From Acidobacteriota bacterium (GTDB taxonomy: Bacteria; Acidobacteriota; Terriglobia; Terriglobales; Acidobacteriaceae): a stretch of 32,913 bases of DNA. The notes under the pieces are model-generated. The model did no database searches, was not told the DNA's origin, and saw only the letters and a list, made by a program, of their open reading frames with translations. The stretch is from contig JABBOG010000042.1 in NCBI GenBank assembly GCA_019351975.1, positions 1 to 32,913 of the forward strand, written 5' to 3'. The number at the start of each line of letters is the position of its first letter. The stretch's first letter is position 1. Positions 17,435-25,035 of the stretch are shown piece by piece. Position numbers and translations under genes: made by a program.

Positions 17435-18687
17435 CCACCACCCACCCAAAGTCCCTCATCGTCGCCGGCGTCATGTCCGGCACCTCCGCCGACGGCATCG
17501 ACGTAGCTCTCTGCCGCATCTCTCCCTCTGCTCTCCCCAATCCAAATCTGTCATCTCGACCGGAGCGCAGCGCAGTGGAGAGACCTGTAGCTTCTTCCGC
17601 TCCCCCCAAACTAAAACTCCTAGGCCACCGCCACTTCCCCTACGACAAAAAACTCCGCACCAAAATCCTCTCCATCGCCGCCGGCAACCCCACCACCGCC
17701 GCCGAACTCACCCAGCTCTCCTGGCACCTCGGCAGCCTCTACGCCCACGCCATCGCCGCCACCGCTAGCGACCTCGACCTCAAGCCCCACCTCGCCGCCA
17801 TCCACGGCCAAACCATCTACCACCAGGCGCTCGCCGCCACCTTCCTCGGTAAATCCCTCCGCTGCACCTCGCAAATCGGCGAACCCTCCGTCATCGCCGA
17901 ACGCCTCCACATCCCCGTCATCTCCGACTTCCGCCCCGCCGACCTCGCCGCCGGTGGCCAGGGCGCACCCCTCGTCCCCATCCTCGACTTCTGCCGCTTC
18001 CGCCACCCTACCCGCAACCGCCTGCTCCTCAACCTCGGCGGCATCGCCAACATCACCGCCCTCCCCGCCGCCTGCACCACCGCCAACATCCTCGCCTTCG
18101 ACACCGGCCCCGCCAATATGCTCATCGACGCCCTCATGCAGCGCCTCTACAACCGCCGCTTCGACACCAACGGTGCCGTCGCCGCGCGCGGCCAGGTCCT
18201 CCAGCACGTCCTCGAAGCCTTCCTCTCCGAGCCATACTTCGCCGCCCCACCCCCCAAATCCTGCGGTCGCGAAGAGTTCGGCCCCGCCTTCGCCGACCGC
18301 TTCCTCAAGCGCTGCAAGTCCGCCTCCACCCCGGACATCATCGCCACCGCCACCGCTCTCACCGCCGCCACTCTCCTCGACGCCTACCGCCGCTTCTGCT
18401 GGCCCCACCTCGGCCAGCACGCACCCCTCGCCCGCGCGACCGAACTCTTCGCCGCCGGCGGCGGAGCCAACAACGCCACCCTCATGCGCATGCTCGCCGG
18501 CCACCTCAAGCCCCTCGGCATCAAGGTCTCCACCACCGCCGCCACCGGCCTCCCCGTAGAAGCCAAAGAAGCCGCCGCCTTCGCCCTCCTCGGCTGGCTC
18601 ACCTGGCACCGCCTCCCCGGCAACATCCCCAGCGCCACCGGCGCCACCCACCCAGCCATCCTCGGCAAGGTCACTTATGCTTCTTGA
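17431..18687 (+). CDS. anmK: Anhydro-N-acetylmuramic acid kinase
   Basis: Hydrolyses and phosphorylates 1,6-anhydro-MurNAc to MurNAc-6-phosphate in cell-wall recycling. The ATG overlaps the mutS stop (ATGA), giving 418 residues against ~370-390 for the family. The ATP-binding GVMSGTSADGIDVAL lies at residues 14-27. IHGQTIYH, the VISDFRPADLAAGGQGAPLVP block, NLGGIANIT, FDTGPANMLID and the C-terminal AAGGGANN follow in order. The excess is partly an insertion at about residues 36-60 that reads LSSRPERSAVERPVASS, the same peptide as in the upstream MutS. It falls between the first two strands, in a likely surface loop. The co-transcribed peptide-binding lipoprotein further on fits a murein-recycling theme. 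Confidence 0.94.
   Translation: MTTTHPKSLIVAGVMSGTSADGIDVALCRISPSALPNPNLSSRPERSAVERPVASSAPPKLKLLGHRHFPYDKKLRTKILSIAAGNPTTAAELTQLSWHLGSLYAHAIAATASDLDLKPHLAAIHGQTIYHQALAATFLGKSLRCTSQIGEPSVIAERLHIPVISDFRPADLAAGGQGAPLVPILDFCRFRHPTRNRLLLNLGGIANITALPAACTTANILAFDTGPANMLIDALMQRLYNRRFDTNGAVAARGQVLQHVLEAFLSEPYFAAPPPKSCGREEFGPAFADRFLKRCKSASTPDIIATATALTAATLLDAYRRFCWPHLGQHAPLARATELFAAGGGANNATLMRMLAGHLKPLGIKVSTTAATGLPVEAKEAAAFALLGWLTWHRLPGNIPSATGATHPAILGKVTYAS
17548..17595 (+). repeat. In-gene repeat copy within anmK
   Basis: Near-identical direct repeat of 16529-16576 (46 of 48 bases), 1,019 bp downstream. It begins at a codon boundary of anmK, as the other copy does in mutS, so both give the same peptide. 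Confidence 0.85.
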
Positions 18688-18698
18688 GGAGAACGCAC

Positions 18699-19283
18699 AT
18701 GAGTCACACAATCGGAGATAAGGATCGGTTCTGGAACAAGTCAATTCCGCTTCGCCCATTTCTCTTCATCACCATCGCTATCGTCGCGCCTCTTTACGTA
18801 TGGGCAACGGCAGGAGAACGCGTCAGCGATTGGATCTGGTTCGTGCAGCACCACGGCAACGCAACCTACGATGGAAGACTCATCAAACTCCCATTTCCAT
18901 GGAGACAAGAAGACACTCCCGCTGGCTTACATGAACTCTCTATACGTCGTGCAAGCCGCAGTTTCGGACTGATTGATGAAGACATGATGATCACAAAGCA
19001 GCGAGTATCGCCTGCCGATGTCGGCGACAGAATTGGACGGTTCAGAGACCTAATGCTCAGATTCTCAAACCAGACCACCGTCGAGACCTATCACCCGGAT
19101 TCCTTCATCGATGCGAACTACGCCTGCATCGTCTCTCGCGCTCCCTTTCCCTCAGACGTCTCGCTCTATTGCGTGTCGAACGATGGACAGTGGAACATGT
19201 GGTTGCGCTGGGGAAAAGAAGCCAGCTTAGCGGACGCCACGACGCTCCTGCACACATTACTTCTCCCCCCAAAGGCCAGCTAA
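18699..19283 (+). CDS. Membrane-anchored protein of unknown function
   Basis: No family recognised. The start (MSHTIGDKDRFW) has GAGGAG seven bases upstream; an ATG at 18684 would overlap anmK and lacks this. The 194-residue protein has one membrane helix at about residues 16-34 (PFLFITIAIVAPLYVWA) and then a soluble part, probably periplasmic, without repeats or clear motifs. It is packed between anmK (11 bases) and the peptide-binding lipoprotein (2 bases), so it is surely co-transcribed. Codon use differs from its neighbours: a hand count gives 32 of 60 G+C at 18901-18960 against 41 of 60 at 18481-18540 in anmK. This may indicate recent acquisition. Confidence 0.65.
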   Translation: MSHTIGDKDRFWNKSIPLRPFLFITIAIVAPLYVWATAGERVSDWIWFVQHHGNATYDGRLIKLPFPWRQEDTPAGLHELSIRRASRSFGLIDEDMMITKQRVSPADVGDRIGRFRDLMLRFSNQTTVETYHPDSFIDANYACIVSRAPFPSDVSLYCVSNDGQWNMWLRWGKEASLADATTLLHTLLLPPKAS

Positions 19284-19285
19284 CC

Positions 19286-20821
19286 ATGGCCTCCCGCGTC
19301 CTTCAACGTATCGCGTCCGCCCTCTGCCTCGCCCTCACCGCCTGCCGCGCACCCGCTCCACCACCCAACACCCTCACTTTCCTCATCGAGTCCTCCCCCA
19401 ACAACCTCGACCTCCGCCAGGGCACCGACGCTCAATCCGAGCGCATCGGCGATCTCATCTACGATCCTCTCGTCCGCAAAGACGCGCACTTCAACCTCCA
19501 GCCCTGGCTCGCCGCCTCCTGGCAGCAACCCAACCCCCTCACCTGGATCTTCCACCTCCGCCCCAACGTCCGCTTCCACGACAACCACCCCCTCTCCTCC
19601 GCCGACGTCGCCTGGTCCATCCGCAGCATGTCCAACGGCACCCTCATCTCTCCCAAAGCCGGCGCCTTCGCCTCCATCACCGCCATCGACACCCCCGACC
19701 CCCTCACCCTCATCCTCCACACCCGCACGCCCGACCCCAGCCTCCTCTTCAACCTATCCGACGGCCTCTTCGGTGTCGTCGAATCCGGTGCCAACCGCAG
19801 CGAAGGCCTCCATCCCATCGGCACCGGCCCCTTCCGCTTCGTCTCCCAGGTGCAGGACAAAGACGTCATCCTCGATCGCAACCCAACCTACTGGGCCGGC
19901 CCCGCCAGCCCCACCCTGCAGCACCTCATCTTCGAGGTCGTCCCCGACACCATCACCGCCGCCCTCGAGATGAAAAAAGGCTCCGCAGACGTCGAAAGCA
20001 ATCTCCTCACCATGGACATGGTCCACGCCCTCCGCAATCAGCCCAATCTCCGTACCACCGCCGGCCCCGGCGCGCGCGTCGACTACCTCAATATCAACAC
20101 GCAGGACCCCGCCCTTCGCGACCCGCGCGTCCGCCAGGCCATCGCCTTCGCCATCGACAAGCCCGCTCTCATCGCCTCCATCTGGCGCGGCCAGGCCCAG
20201 CCCGCCGACACTCTCCTTCCACCCGGCCACTGGGCCGCCGCACCCTCTGCTTCGCTCGCCCACTACCCCCACAGCACCGCCCGCGCCATCCAACTCCTCG
20301 ACGCCGCCGGCCTCCACCCAGACCACAACGGCATCCGCCTCCGCCTCACCATGAAGACCTCCACCGACGAAACCACCCGCCTCGAAGCCCAGGCCATGCA
20401 GGCCGAACTCCGCGACGCCGGCATCGACCTCACCCTCCGCTCCACCGAGTTCGGCACCTTCTACGCTGACATCACCAAAGGTGCCTTCCAGCTTTATCTC
20501 CTTCGCTGGATCGGCTCCAACGAAGACCCCGACATCTTCCACTACGCCTACGCCACCAGCATGTTCCCGCCCAGGGGAGCCAATCGCGGACGCTACTCCA
20601 ACCCTCACCTCGACACCCTCCTCCAATCCGCCAGCGCTGCCACCGACCAGCCCACCCGCCGCAACGACTACATCCAGATCCAGCAAATCCTCTCCCAGGA
20701 TCTCCCCAGCATCCCCCTCTGGTACCCCAATAACATCGTCATTCACACCACCCGCCTCACCCACGTCATCTCCGACCCCGGCGGCAGCTTCGACTTCCTC
20801 CGGACTGCTGTGCTTCAATAG
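19286..20821 (+). CDS. Peptide ABC transporter substrate-binding lipoprotein (SBP_bac_5)
   Basis: Likely captures oligopeptides outside the inner membrane for an ABC importer. The 511-residue precursor has a lipoprotein signal with lipobox LTAC, Cys20 being the lipidation site. The family 5 solute-binding fold follows: SPNNLDLRQGTDAQSERI, LTWIFHLRPNVRFHD, the PIGTGPFRF signature, and RVRQAIAFAIDKPALI. No permease or ATPase genes accompany it. Family members include OppA, DppA and the murein-peptide protein MppA, and the position after anmK makes a murein-peptide ligand attractive but unproven. The ATG lies two bases after the preceding stop. Confidence 0.9.
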   Translation: MASRVLQRIASALCLALTACRAPAPPPNTLTFLIESSPNNLDLRQGTDAQSERIGDLIYDPLVRKDAHFNLQPWLAASWQQPNPLTWIFHLRPNVRFHDNHPLSSADVAWSIRSMSNGTLISPKAGAFASITAIDTPDPLTLILHTRTPDPSLLFNLSDGLFGVVESGANRSEGLHPIGTGPFRFVSQVQDKDVILDRNPTYWAGPASPTLQHLIFEVVPDTITAALEMKKGSADVESNLLTMDMVHALRNQPNLRTTAGPGARVDYLNINTQDPALRDPRVRQAIAFAIDKPALIASIWRGQAQPADTLLPPGHWAAAPSASLAHYPHSTARAIQLLDAAGLHPDHNGIRLRLTMKTSTDETTRLEAQAMQAELRDAGIDLTLRSTEFGTFYADITKGAFQLYLLRWIGSNEDPDIFHYAYATSMFPPRGANRGRYSNPHLDTLLQSASAATDQPTRRNDYIQIQQILSQDLPSIPLWYPNNIVIHTTRLTHVISDPGGSFDFLRTAVLQ

Positions 20822-21187
20822 CACCGCCAAGTCCCGAAAACGCACCCCCAGCGCCACAAAAAACATCCACAGACGCCAATCCAAAACCCGATCCGCTGCG
20901 TTTTTGCGTCGACCATCGACGCCCCATCCACGGCGCTCAGCGCGTCTAAACTCCCTTCAAATCATTACGATGCAGTCAAATCGACTTTGCTGGAAACATG
21001 CATCCCGCTTCCAACTCAAACACACAACCTTGAATCCCAGAACTCACCGCGTTCGGGGATCACCCTACAATGTTGAGCAAAATCAGGCCCGATCCCTCAG
21101 AACGTCGAGCTTTCCCTAGTGCGAATGGAACCTCATGCTCGACGCACCCAACTTCGACCGCCTGCCAACCCTCCAAGGAGTTCCCCA
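20822..21187. other. Intergenic region upstream of ferritin-like gene
   Basis: 366 bp without a supported gene. It holds a 7-bp perfect hairpin, GCGTCGA-CCA-TCGACGC, at 20906-20922, with no T-run on the + side, so it is not an obvious terminator for the upstream operon. A TACAAT at 21066-21071 could be a -10 box for the downstream gene, but no fitting -35 was found. Confidence 0.5.
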
Positions 21188-22006
21188 ATGAATCACGAAG
21201 ACATCGCACGCAGCGCAGCAACCCGTCGCAACTTTCTCAAAGGTGCAGGTATAGCCGGCATCGGTCTCACTGGCGCAGCCATCATGGGCACCAGCTTTGG
21301 CAAGAACGAGCAAAAAGTCGAAGCAGCCATTCAACCGGCGTACACCGACACCGACATCCTTAACTTCGCGCTCAATCTCGAATACCTCGAGGCGGAGTTC
21401 TACTGTATGTCCACCTGGGGCGCGACCCTTGTCGGGCTCGGCATCATCACCGAAGCTGAAACAAGTGGCCCAACGACCGGCGGCATGATGGTTCCCAACT
21501 TCGGAAAGTACCCTGAAGCCACGCTCGCAACCGCCCTTCGCGATACGGAGATCGCCCACGTCAAGTACCTTCGTGCCGCGCTCGGCAGTGCCGCAGCCAA
21601 GAAGCCTGCCATCAACCTGAACGCCCTCGGCTACGGTTTCTCGAGCGTCGCTAGCTGGTTGAAGCTGGCTCGGCAATTCGAAGATGTCGGTGTCAGCGCC
21701 TATCTTGGTGCCGCCCCGATGATCACGAGCAGCACATACCTCGCCGCAGCCGCTGCGATCATGGCAACCGAAGCGCAGCACTCAGGCTCCATCCGCATCT
21801 CCTGCATCTCCAATGGCGTCATGAGTCCAGCGGTGGATTCGCTGGACATTCCTCCCACCACTCAAAACGTCTATGACCTCGATAAAAACGCCCTGAGCAT
21901 CCCCCGCACGGTCGCTCAGGTCCTCAACATCGTCTACGCCGGCGGCGACTGCTCCGGCGGCTTCTATCCCAACGGCATGAACGGCATGGCCACTTGCAAA
22001 GGATAA
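21188..22006 (+). CDS. Tat-exported ferritin-like domain protein
   Basis: A four-helix-bundle ferritin-like protein of 272 residues. The start has AAGGAG seven bases upstream. The N-terminus TRRNFLKGAGIAGIGLTGA is a twin-arginine signal, so it is folded, possibly metal-loaded, before export. Candidate di-iron ligands are placed on four helices: Glu65/Glu68 in NLEYLEAEFY, Glu121/His124 in TEIAHVKYL, the Glu in ARQFEDVGVSAYLG and the ExxH of ATEAQHSGSIR. Such Ferritin_2-type proteins are common in soil bacteria and their function is not established. It stands alone and ends at a shared hairpin terminator. Confidence 0.88.
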   Translation: MNHEDIARSAATRRNFLKGAGIAGIGLTGAAIMGTSFGKNEQKVEAAIQPAYTDTDILNFALNLEYLEAEFYCMSTWGATLVGLGIITEAETSGPTTGGMMVPNFGKYPEATLATALRDTEIAHVKYLRAALGSAAAKKPAINLNALGYGFSSVASWLKLARQFEDVGVSAYLGAAPMITSSTYLAAAAAIMATEAQHSGSIRISCISNGVMSPAVDSLDIPPTTQNVYDLDKNALSIPRTVAQVLNIVYAGGDCSGGFYPNGMNGMATCKG

Positions 22007-22016
22007 ACGAACCGCA

Positions 22017-22046
22017 GGGTTGGCATCCTCTTCAGGTTGCCAACCC
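22017..22046. terminator. Bidirectional hairpin between convergent genes
   Basis: GGGTTGGCA (22017-22025) and TGCCAACCC (22038-22046) pair perfectly over nine bases around a 12-base loop. It lies 11 bases after the ferritin-like stop and 25 bases from the methyltransferase stop. Only a short T-rich tail (GCTTTC) follows on the + side. Confidence 0.65.
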
Positions 22047-22070
22047 GCTTTCATTCACCGCCACCGCGCG

Positions 22071-22655
22071 TCACCGGCCACAGCCCCCCACAATCATGTA
22101 CCCGAACGGCCCCATATTCTCTGCGGACCTAACGCCAAACCCCGCCTTCTGCAAAGACTCCGCCACCTGCTCCACAGCAATGCGCTGCTCCAGCGGCGGC
22201 CCCGGCGGCCGCACCACACCCGGCTTCCAGTCCACAATCGCAATGCTTCCGCCATCCGCAAGGATTCGCTGGGCCTCCAGCAACACTATATCCACGTCAT
22301 CCAGCTCGTGCCACAGGTACGACATCAGTATCAGGTCGCAGTTCTTCTCCTTCAGCCCCGTCCTCACCGCCTCGCCCACGCTGCAGCGCACATTCGACGC
22401 ACCTGCTGCCTTCAGCTTCTCCTCGATGAACGCCAGCATCTCCGGCTGCACATCCACCGCAAACACCACTCCGTCCGGCCCTACATCCTCAGCGATGGGC
22501 AGCGAAAAATATCCCGTCCCAGCGCCAATATCCGCTACCCGCATGCCCGGCCGCAACGCAAGCCTGTCCAATACGCCCGCGATAGGCAGCCACTCCTTAC
22601 GCTCCGCCGCATCCAGCCGATGTGCCTGCGACGATGAAAACGTACGTTCGTTCAT
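22071..22655 (-). CDS. Class I SAM-dependent methyltransferase
   Basis: Transfers a methyl group from S-adenosylmethionine; the acceptor is unknown. The start MNERTFSSSQ was chosen for the GGAGGAG five bases upstream, giving 194 residues. An ATG at 22685 has no such site. Motif I is VADIGAGTGYFSLPIA, the acidic residue of motif II lies in VFAVDVQPEML, and the CDLILMSYLWHELDD and LADGGSIAIVDWKP segments follow the UbiE-like pattern. The N-terminal AHRLDAAERKEWLP recurs in this subfamily. The C-terminus ends VGGCGR, and Gly-Cys pairs are not diagnostic. Isolated between convergent and tandem neighbours, so context gives no substrate. Confidence 0.88.
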   Translation of the reverse strand: MNERTFSSSQAHRLDAAERKEWLPIAGVLDRLALRPGMRVADIGAGTGYFSLPIAEDVGPDGVVFAVDVQPEMLAFIEEKLKAAGASNVRCSVGEAVRTGLKEKNCDLILMSYLWHELDDVDIVLLEAQRILADGGSIAIVDWKPGVVRPPGPPLEQRIAVEQVAESLQKAGFGVRSAENMGPFGYMIVGGCGR

Positions 22656-22782
22656 TATGTCTCCTCCACACTTCACTTCCACCACACGATGACATGCATC
22701 CGTGCAGCGTCACAGAAGAAACACACGAAACCCACATCCGTTACAGCAATCGCCGCACCTTCGGCTTCCGCTTCAGCCTCCA

Positions 22783-24252
22783 CTACGCCACAGCGCCGTC
22801 TTCAATCACCTTCTTGTAAAACGCCGCGCTCAACTTCGGCGTCCGCTTCAGCGTCTTGAAGTCCACATACACAATCCCAAACCGCTTCGAATACCCGTCC
22901 GCCCACTCAAAGTTATCCAGCAGACTCCACAGGAAGTACCCCTTCACCGGCACACCCTCCGCCACCGCACGCTGTAGCTGTGTCAGATAATTCCGCAGAT
23001 ACATCACCCGGTCCGTGTCATACACATGCCCATCCGGCGTCATCTGGTCATTCGACGACGCCCCATTTTCCGTGATGTACAGCACCTTCACCTTCCACAA
23101 CTCCGCAACCAGCTTCGGCGCCCAGTACAGCGCCTCCGGCCCCACCGTCAGCCAGTCGCTGAACATATGCGGAAACGAGCTCGGCGGCTGGATCATCGCA
23201 TACCCCGCCTCATTGCTGTCCGCGCGCACATACGATGGCGTGTAGATATTCAGCCCCACAAAATCCAGCGGGCTCGAGATGATCCCCATCTCCTCCTGCG
23301 TAAAGTGCGGCGCATCCGGCCCCAGCTTCGCCAGGTACCGCTCCGTATATCGGCCCTCCATAATCGCCGTCAGGAACATCGCATTCTCCTCGCGCATCGC
23401 CGTTCCCGCCGCGCGAATATGCTCCGGAGCCTCAATCGCCGGCGTCGCCGCCACAACATTGTCCGCCAGCCCCACCTTCGCCTCCGGTGCCGCCGCGCGG
23501 ATCGCCCGTACCGCCATTCCATGCGCCAGCAGCACATTATGTGTCAACTGCGCCAGCGGCCCAGGCTCCAGCCGCAGTCCCGGCGCATGATAGCCCGTCT
23601 TGTACCCCAGCTCCACGAAGCTGCGCATCTCGTTCATCGTCATGAACTGCTTCACACGGCCCTGCAGCTTGCCCGCCACATACCCCGCATAGTGCGCAAA
23701 CGCGTCCGCCGTCTCCCTGCTCTGCCACCCGCCTTTGTCCTGCAACGCCTGCGGCAGGTCCCAGTGAAACAGCGTGCAATAAGGCTCAATCCCCGCCGCC
23801 AGAAGCGCATCCACCATCTTCTGATAAAACTCAATGCCCTTCGGATTCGGCTCGCCCGTCCCCGTCGGAAAGATCCTCGTCCACGCCACCGAAAACCGAA
23901 ACGTCTTGATCCCCATCGACTGCATCAGCGCAATATCCTGCTTATACAGGTGGTAGAAGTCATCCGCCACATCCCCCGTATCGCCGTCATGCGTCTTCCC
24001 CGGCGTATGCGAAAACGTGTCCCACACCGACGGCCCCCGCCCGTCCTCCTTCACCGCACCCTCCACCTGGTACGCCGCCGTCGCCGTCCCCCACAAAAAT
24101 CCCTTGGGAAACTGCCCACCCATCGCCCGCCCCGCAGCCTCTCCCGTCTGCCCCAGCAATCCCAACGCATGGCTCAGCGGTGAAACCGACAACGCCGCCG
24201 ACGATACACCCAACGCCCGCGCAAACGTGCGCCGCGAAAACTTGTTCAACAT
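22783..24252 (-). CDS. Tat-exported GH1 beta-glucosidase-like enzyme
   Basis: A retaining glycoside hydrolase of family 1, likely cleaving beta-glucosides or galactosides outside the cytoplasm. The start MLNKFSRRTF is preceded by GGAG at five bases; the ATG four codons earlier is worse. SRRTFARALGVSSAALSV is a twin-arginine signal. The catalytic domain starts at FPKGFLWGTATAAYQVEGA. The nucleophile is Glu395 in YITENGAS. The acid/base is Glu208 in TMNEMRS; most GH1 enzymes have Asn-Glu-Pro here, so Met209 is a departure worth noting. At 489 residues the domain is complete, ending LLDNFEWADGYSKRFGIVYVD. Most GH1 enzymes are cytoplasmic, so export is notable. Confidence 0.93.
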   Translation of the reverse strand: MLNKFSRRTFARALGVSSAALSVSPLSHALGLLGQTGEAAGRAMGGQFPKGFLWGTATAAYQVEGAVKEDGRGPSVWDTFSHTPGKTHDGDTGDVADDFYHLYKQDIALMQSMGIKTFRFSVAWTRIFPTGTGEPNPKGIEFYQKMVDALLAAGIEPYCTLFHWDLPQALQDKGGWQSRETADAFAHYAGYVAGKLQGRVKQFMTMNEMRSFVELGYKTGYHAPGLRLEPGPLAQLTHNVLLAHGMAVRAIRAAAPEAKVGLADNVVAATPAIEAPEHIRAAGTAMREENAMFLTAIMEGRYTERYLAKLGPDAPHFTQEEMGIISSPLDFVGLNIYTPSYVRADSNEAGYAMIQPPSSFPHMFSDWLTVGPEALYWAPKLVAELWKVKVLYITENGASSNDQMTPDGHVYDTDRVMYLRNYLTQLQRAVAEGVPVKGYFLWSLLDNFEWADGYSKRFGIVYVDFKTLKRTPKLSAAFYKKVIEDGAVA

Positions 24253-24421
24253 AAACTCTCCCATCCCAACGCGATCTTCTCTGCAACGTATTCGAGTCTA
24301 CCCCGAAAGCCCCGCTCACGCCCCAAACCATCAGCGCAGCCGAAACCATCCGCTCGATGCACCCCCGCAAACCCACGCCAACGCTTCGTTACCCCAACCC
24401 AAACCGTCTGCGCTCACACAT

Positions 24422-24811
24422 CTATGCCAGCGTACGCGCCGTCGCCGACCCGGCACTCACCGCAACCAGGCCCGCGATCAAACTCACCGCCACATACAGA
24501 ATTCCCACCCAGAACGCCCCACTCGTCAGGTCCGACCACGTCTCCCACTCAAACGTGGAGAACGTCGAAAATGCCCCGATAAACCCAATCGCAAACGCAT
24601 ATCTCCAGAACGGATTCGGCCCAGCATGGTGGTCCAGGTACTCCAGCACAAACCCAATCATGAAGCACGCGCTGATGTTGATCGACAGCGTCCCCACCGG
24701 AAACCTCTGCCCAAACCGCTCTGCCGCCATCATCCCCACAAAATACCGCAGCATCGCTCCGACAGCGCCACCGCACGCAACCAGCAGATACCGCTGCACT
24801 GTTACGCCCAT
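24422..24811 (-). CDS. crcB: Fluoride ion channel CrcB/Fluc
   Basis: A small membrane protein that lets fluoride out of the cell and works as an antiparallel dimer. The start MGVTVQRYLL gives 129 residues, normal for the family, with a GGTGG stretch just upstream. The frame stays open to an ATG at 24949, adding 46 residues of unusual sequence. Typical motifs are GGAVGAMLRYFVG, FPVGTLSINISACF with the conserved Asn, and the central GFIGAFSTFSTFEWE containing the Phe-box and sodium-site break. In NISACF the usual Gly before the Ser/Cys is Ala. Four hydrophobic helices are seen. A fluoride riboswitch lies in the leader, which firmly supports the function. Confidence 0.93.
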   Translation of the reverse strand: MGVTVQRYLLVACGGAVGAMLRYFVGMMAAERFGQRFPVGTLSINISACFMIGFVLEYLDHHAGPNPFWRYAFAIGFIGAFSTFSTFEWETWSDLTSGAFWVGILYVAVSLIAGLVAVSAGSATARTLA

Positions 24812-24933
24812 ATCCCACCACGTTCCTCGCCCGCTTCTCCGCGCCAGCCAATCATGCAGCTCTCCCGCGCACAGGCAATCATCCGCCCATGCCTCTCTCA
24901 AGATTTTTCCAGGGATCACTGCGACGAGCGACA

Positions 24934-24960
24934 TCCTCATCAGGGCCATCCCTGAGAGGA
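24934..24960 (-). promoter_or_regulatory. Expression-platform hairpin of the fluoride riboswitch
   Basis: On the - strand TCCTC-TCAGGG, loop ATGG, CCCTGA-T-GAGGA forms an 11-bp stem with one bulged T. Its left arm takes up the TCC of the aptamer's ACTCC strand, so hairpin and folded aptamer exclude one another. No T-run follows, so an intrinsic terminator is not obvious; translational or Rho-dependent control is possible. Confidence 0.6.
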
Positions 24961-25009
24961 GTCATCAGCTGTTACAAACCAACAGCGGTTAAGGTGAACT
25001 CCATCACCT
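24955..25009 (-). ncRNA. Fluoride riboswitch aptamer (crcB motif)
   Basis: Reading the - strand, GGTGATGGAGTTCACC forms the first stem-loop, AACCGCTGTT...AACAGC forms the second, and CTGATGACTCCT is the 3' strand. GGAGT in the first loop (25002-24998) can pair with ACTCC (24962-24958) to give the characteristic pseudoknot. This closely follows the known crcB-motif aptamer, and it sits in the leader of crcB on the same strand. It starts 27 bases after the tRNA-Ala 3' end. Confidence 0.92.
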
Positions 25010-25035
25010 TCAACACATCAAACACACAAAAAATT

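Noticed and set aside
20906-20922. GCGTCGA/TCGACGC hairpin as terminator of the anmK operon
   Set aside because: Too short, no T-run on the + side, and the T5 lies before rather than after the stem.
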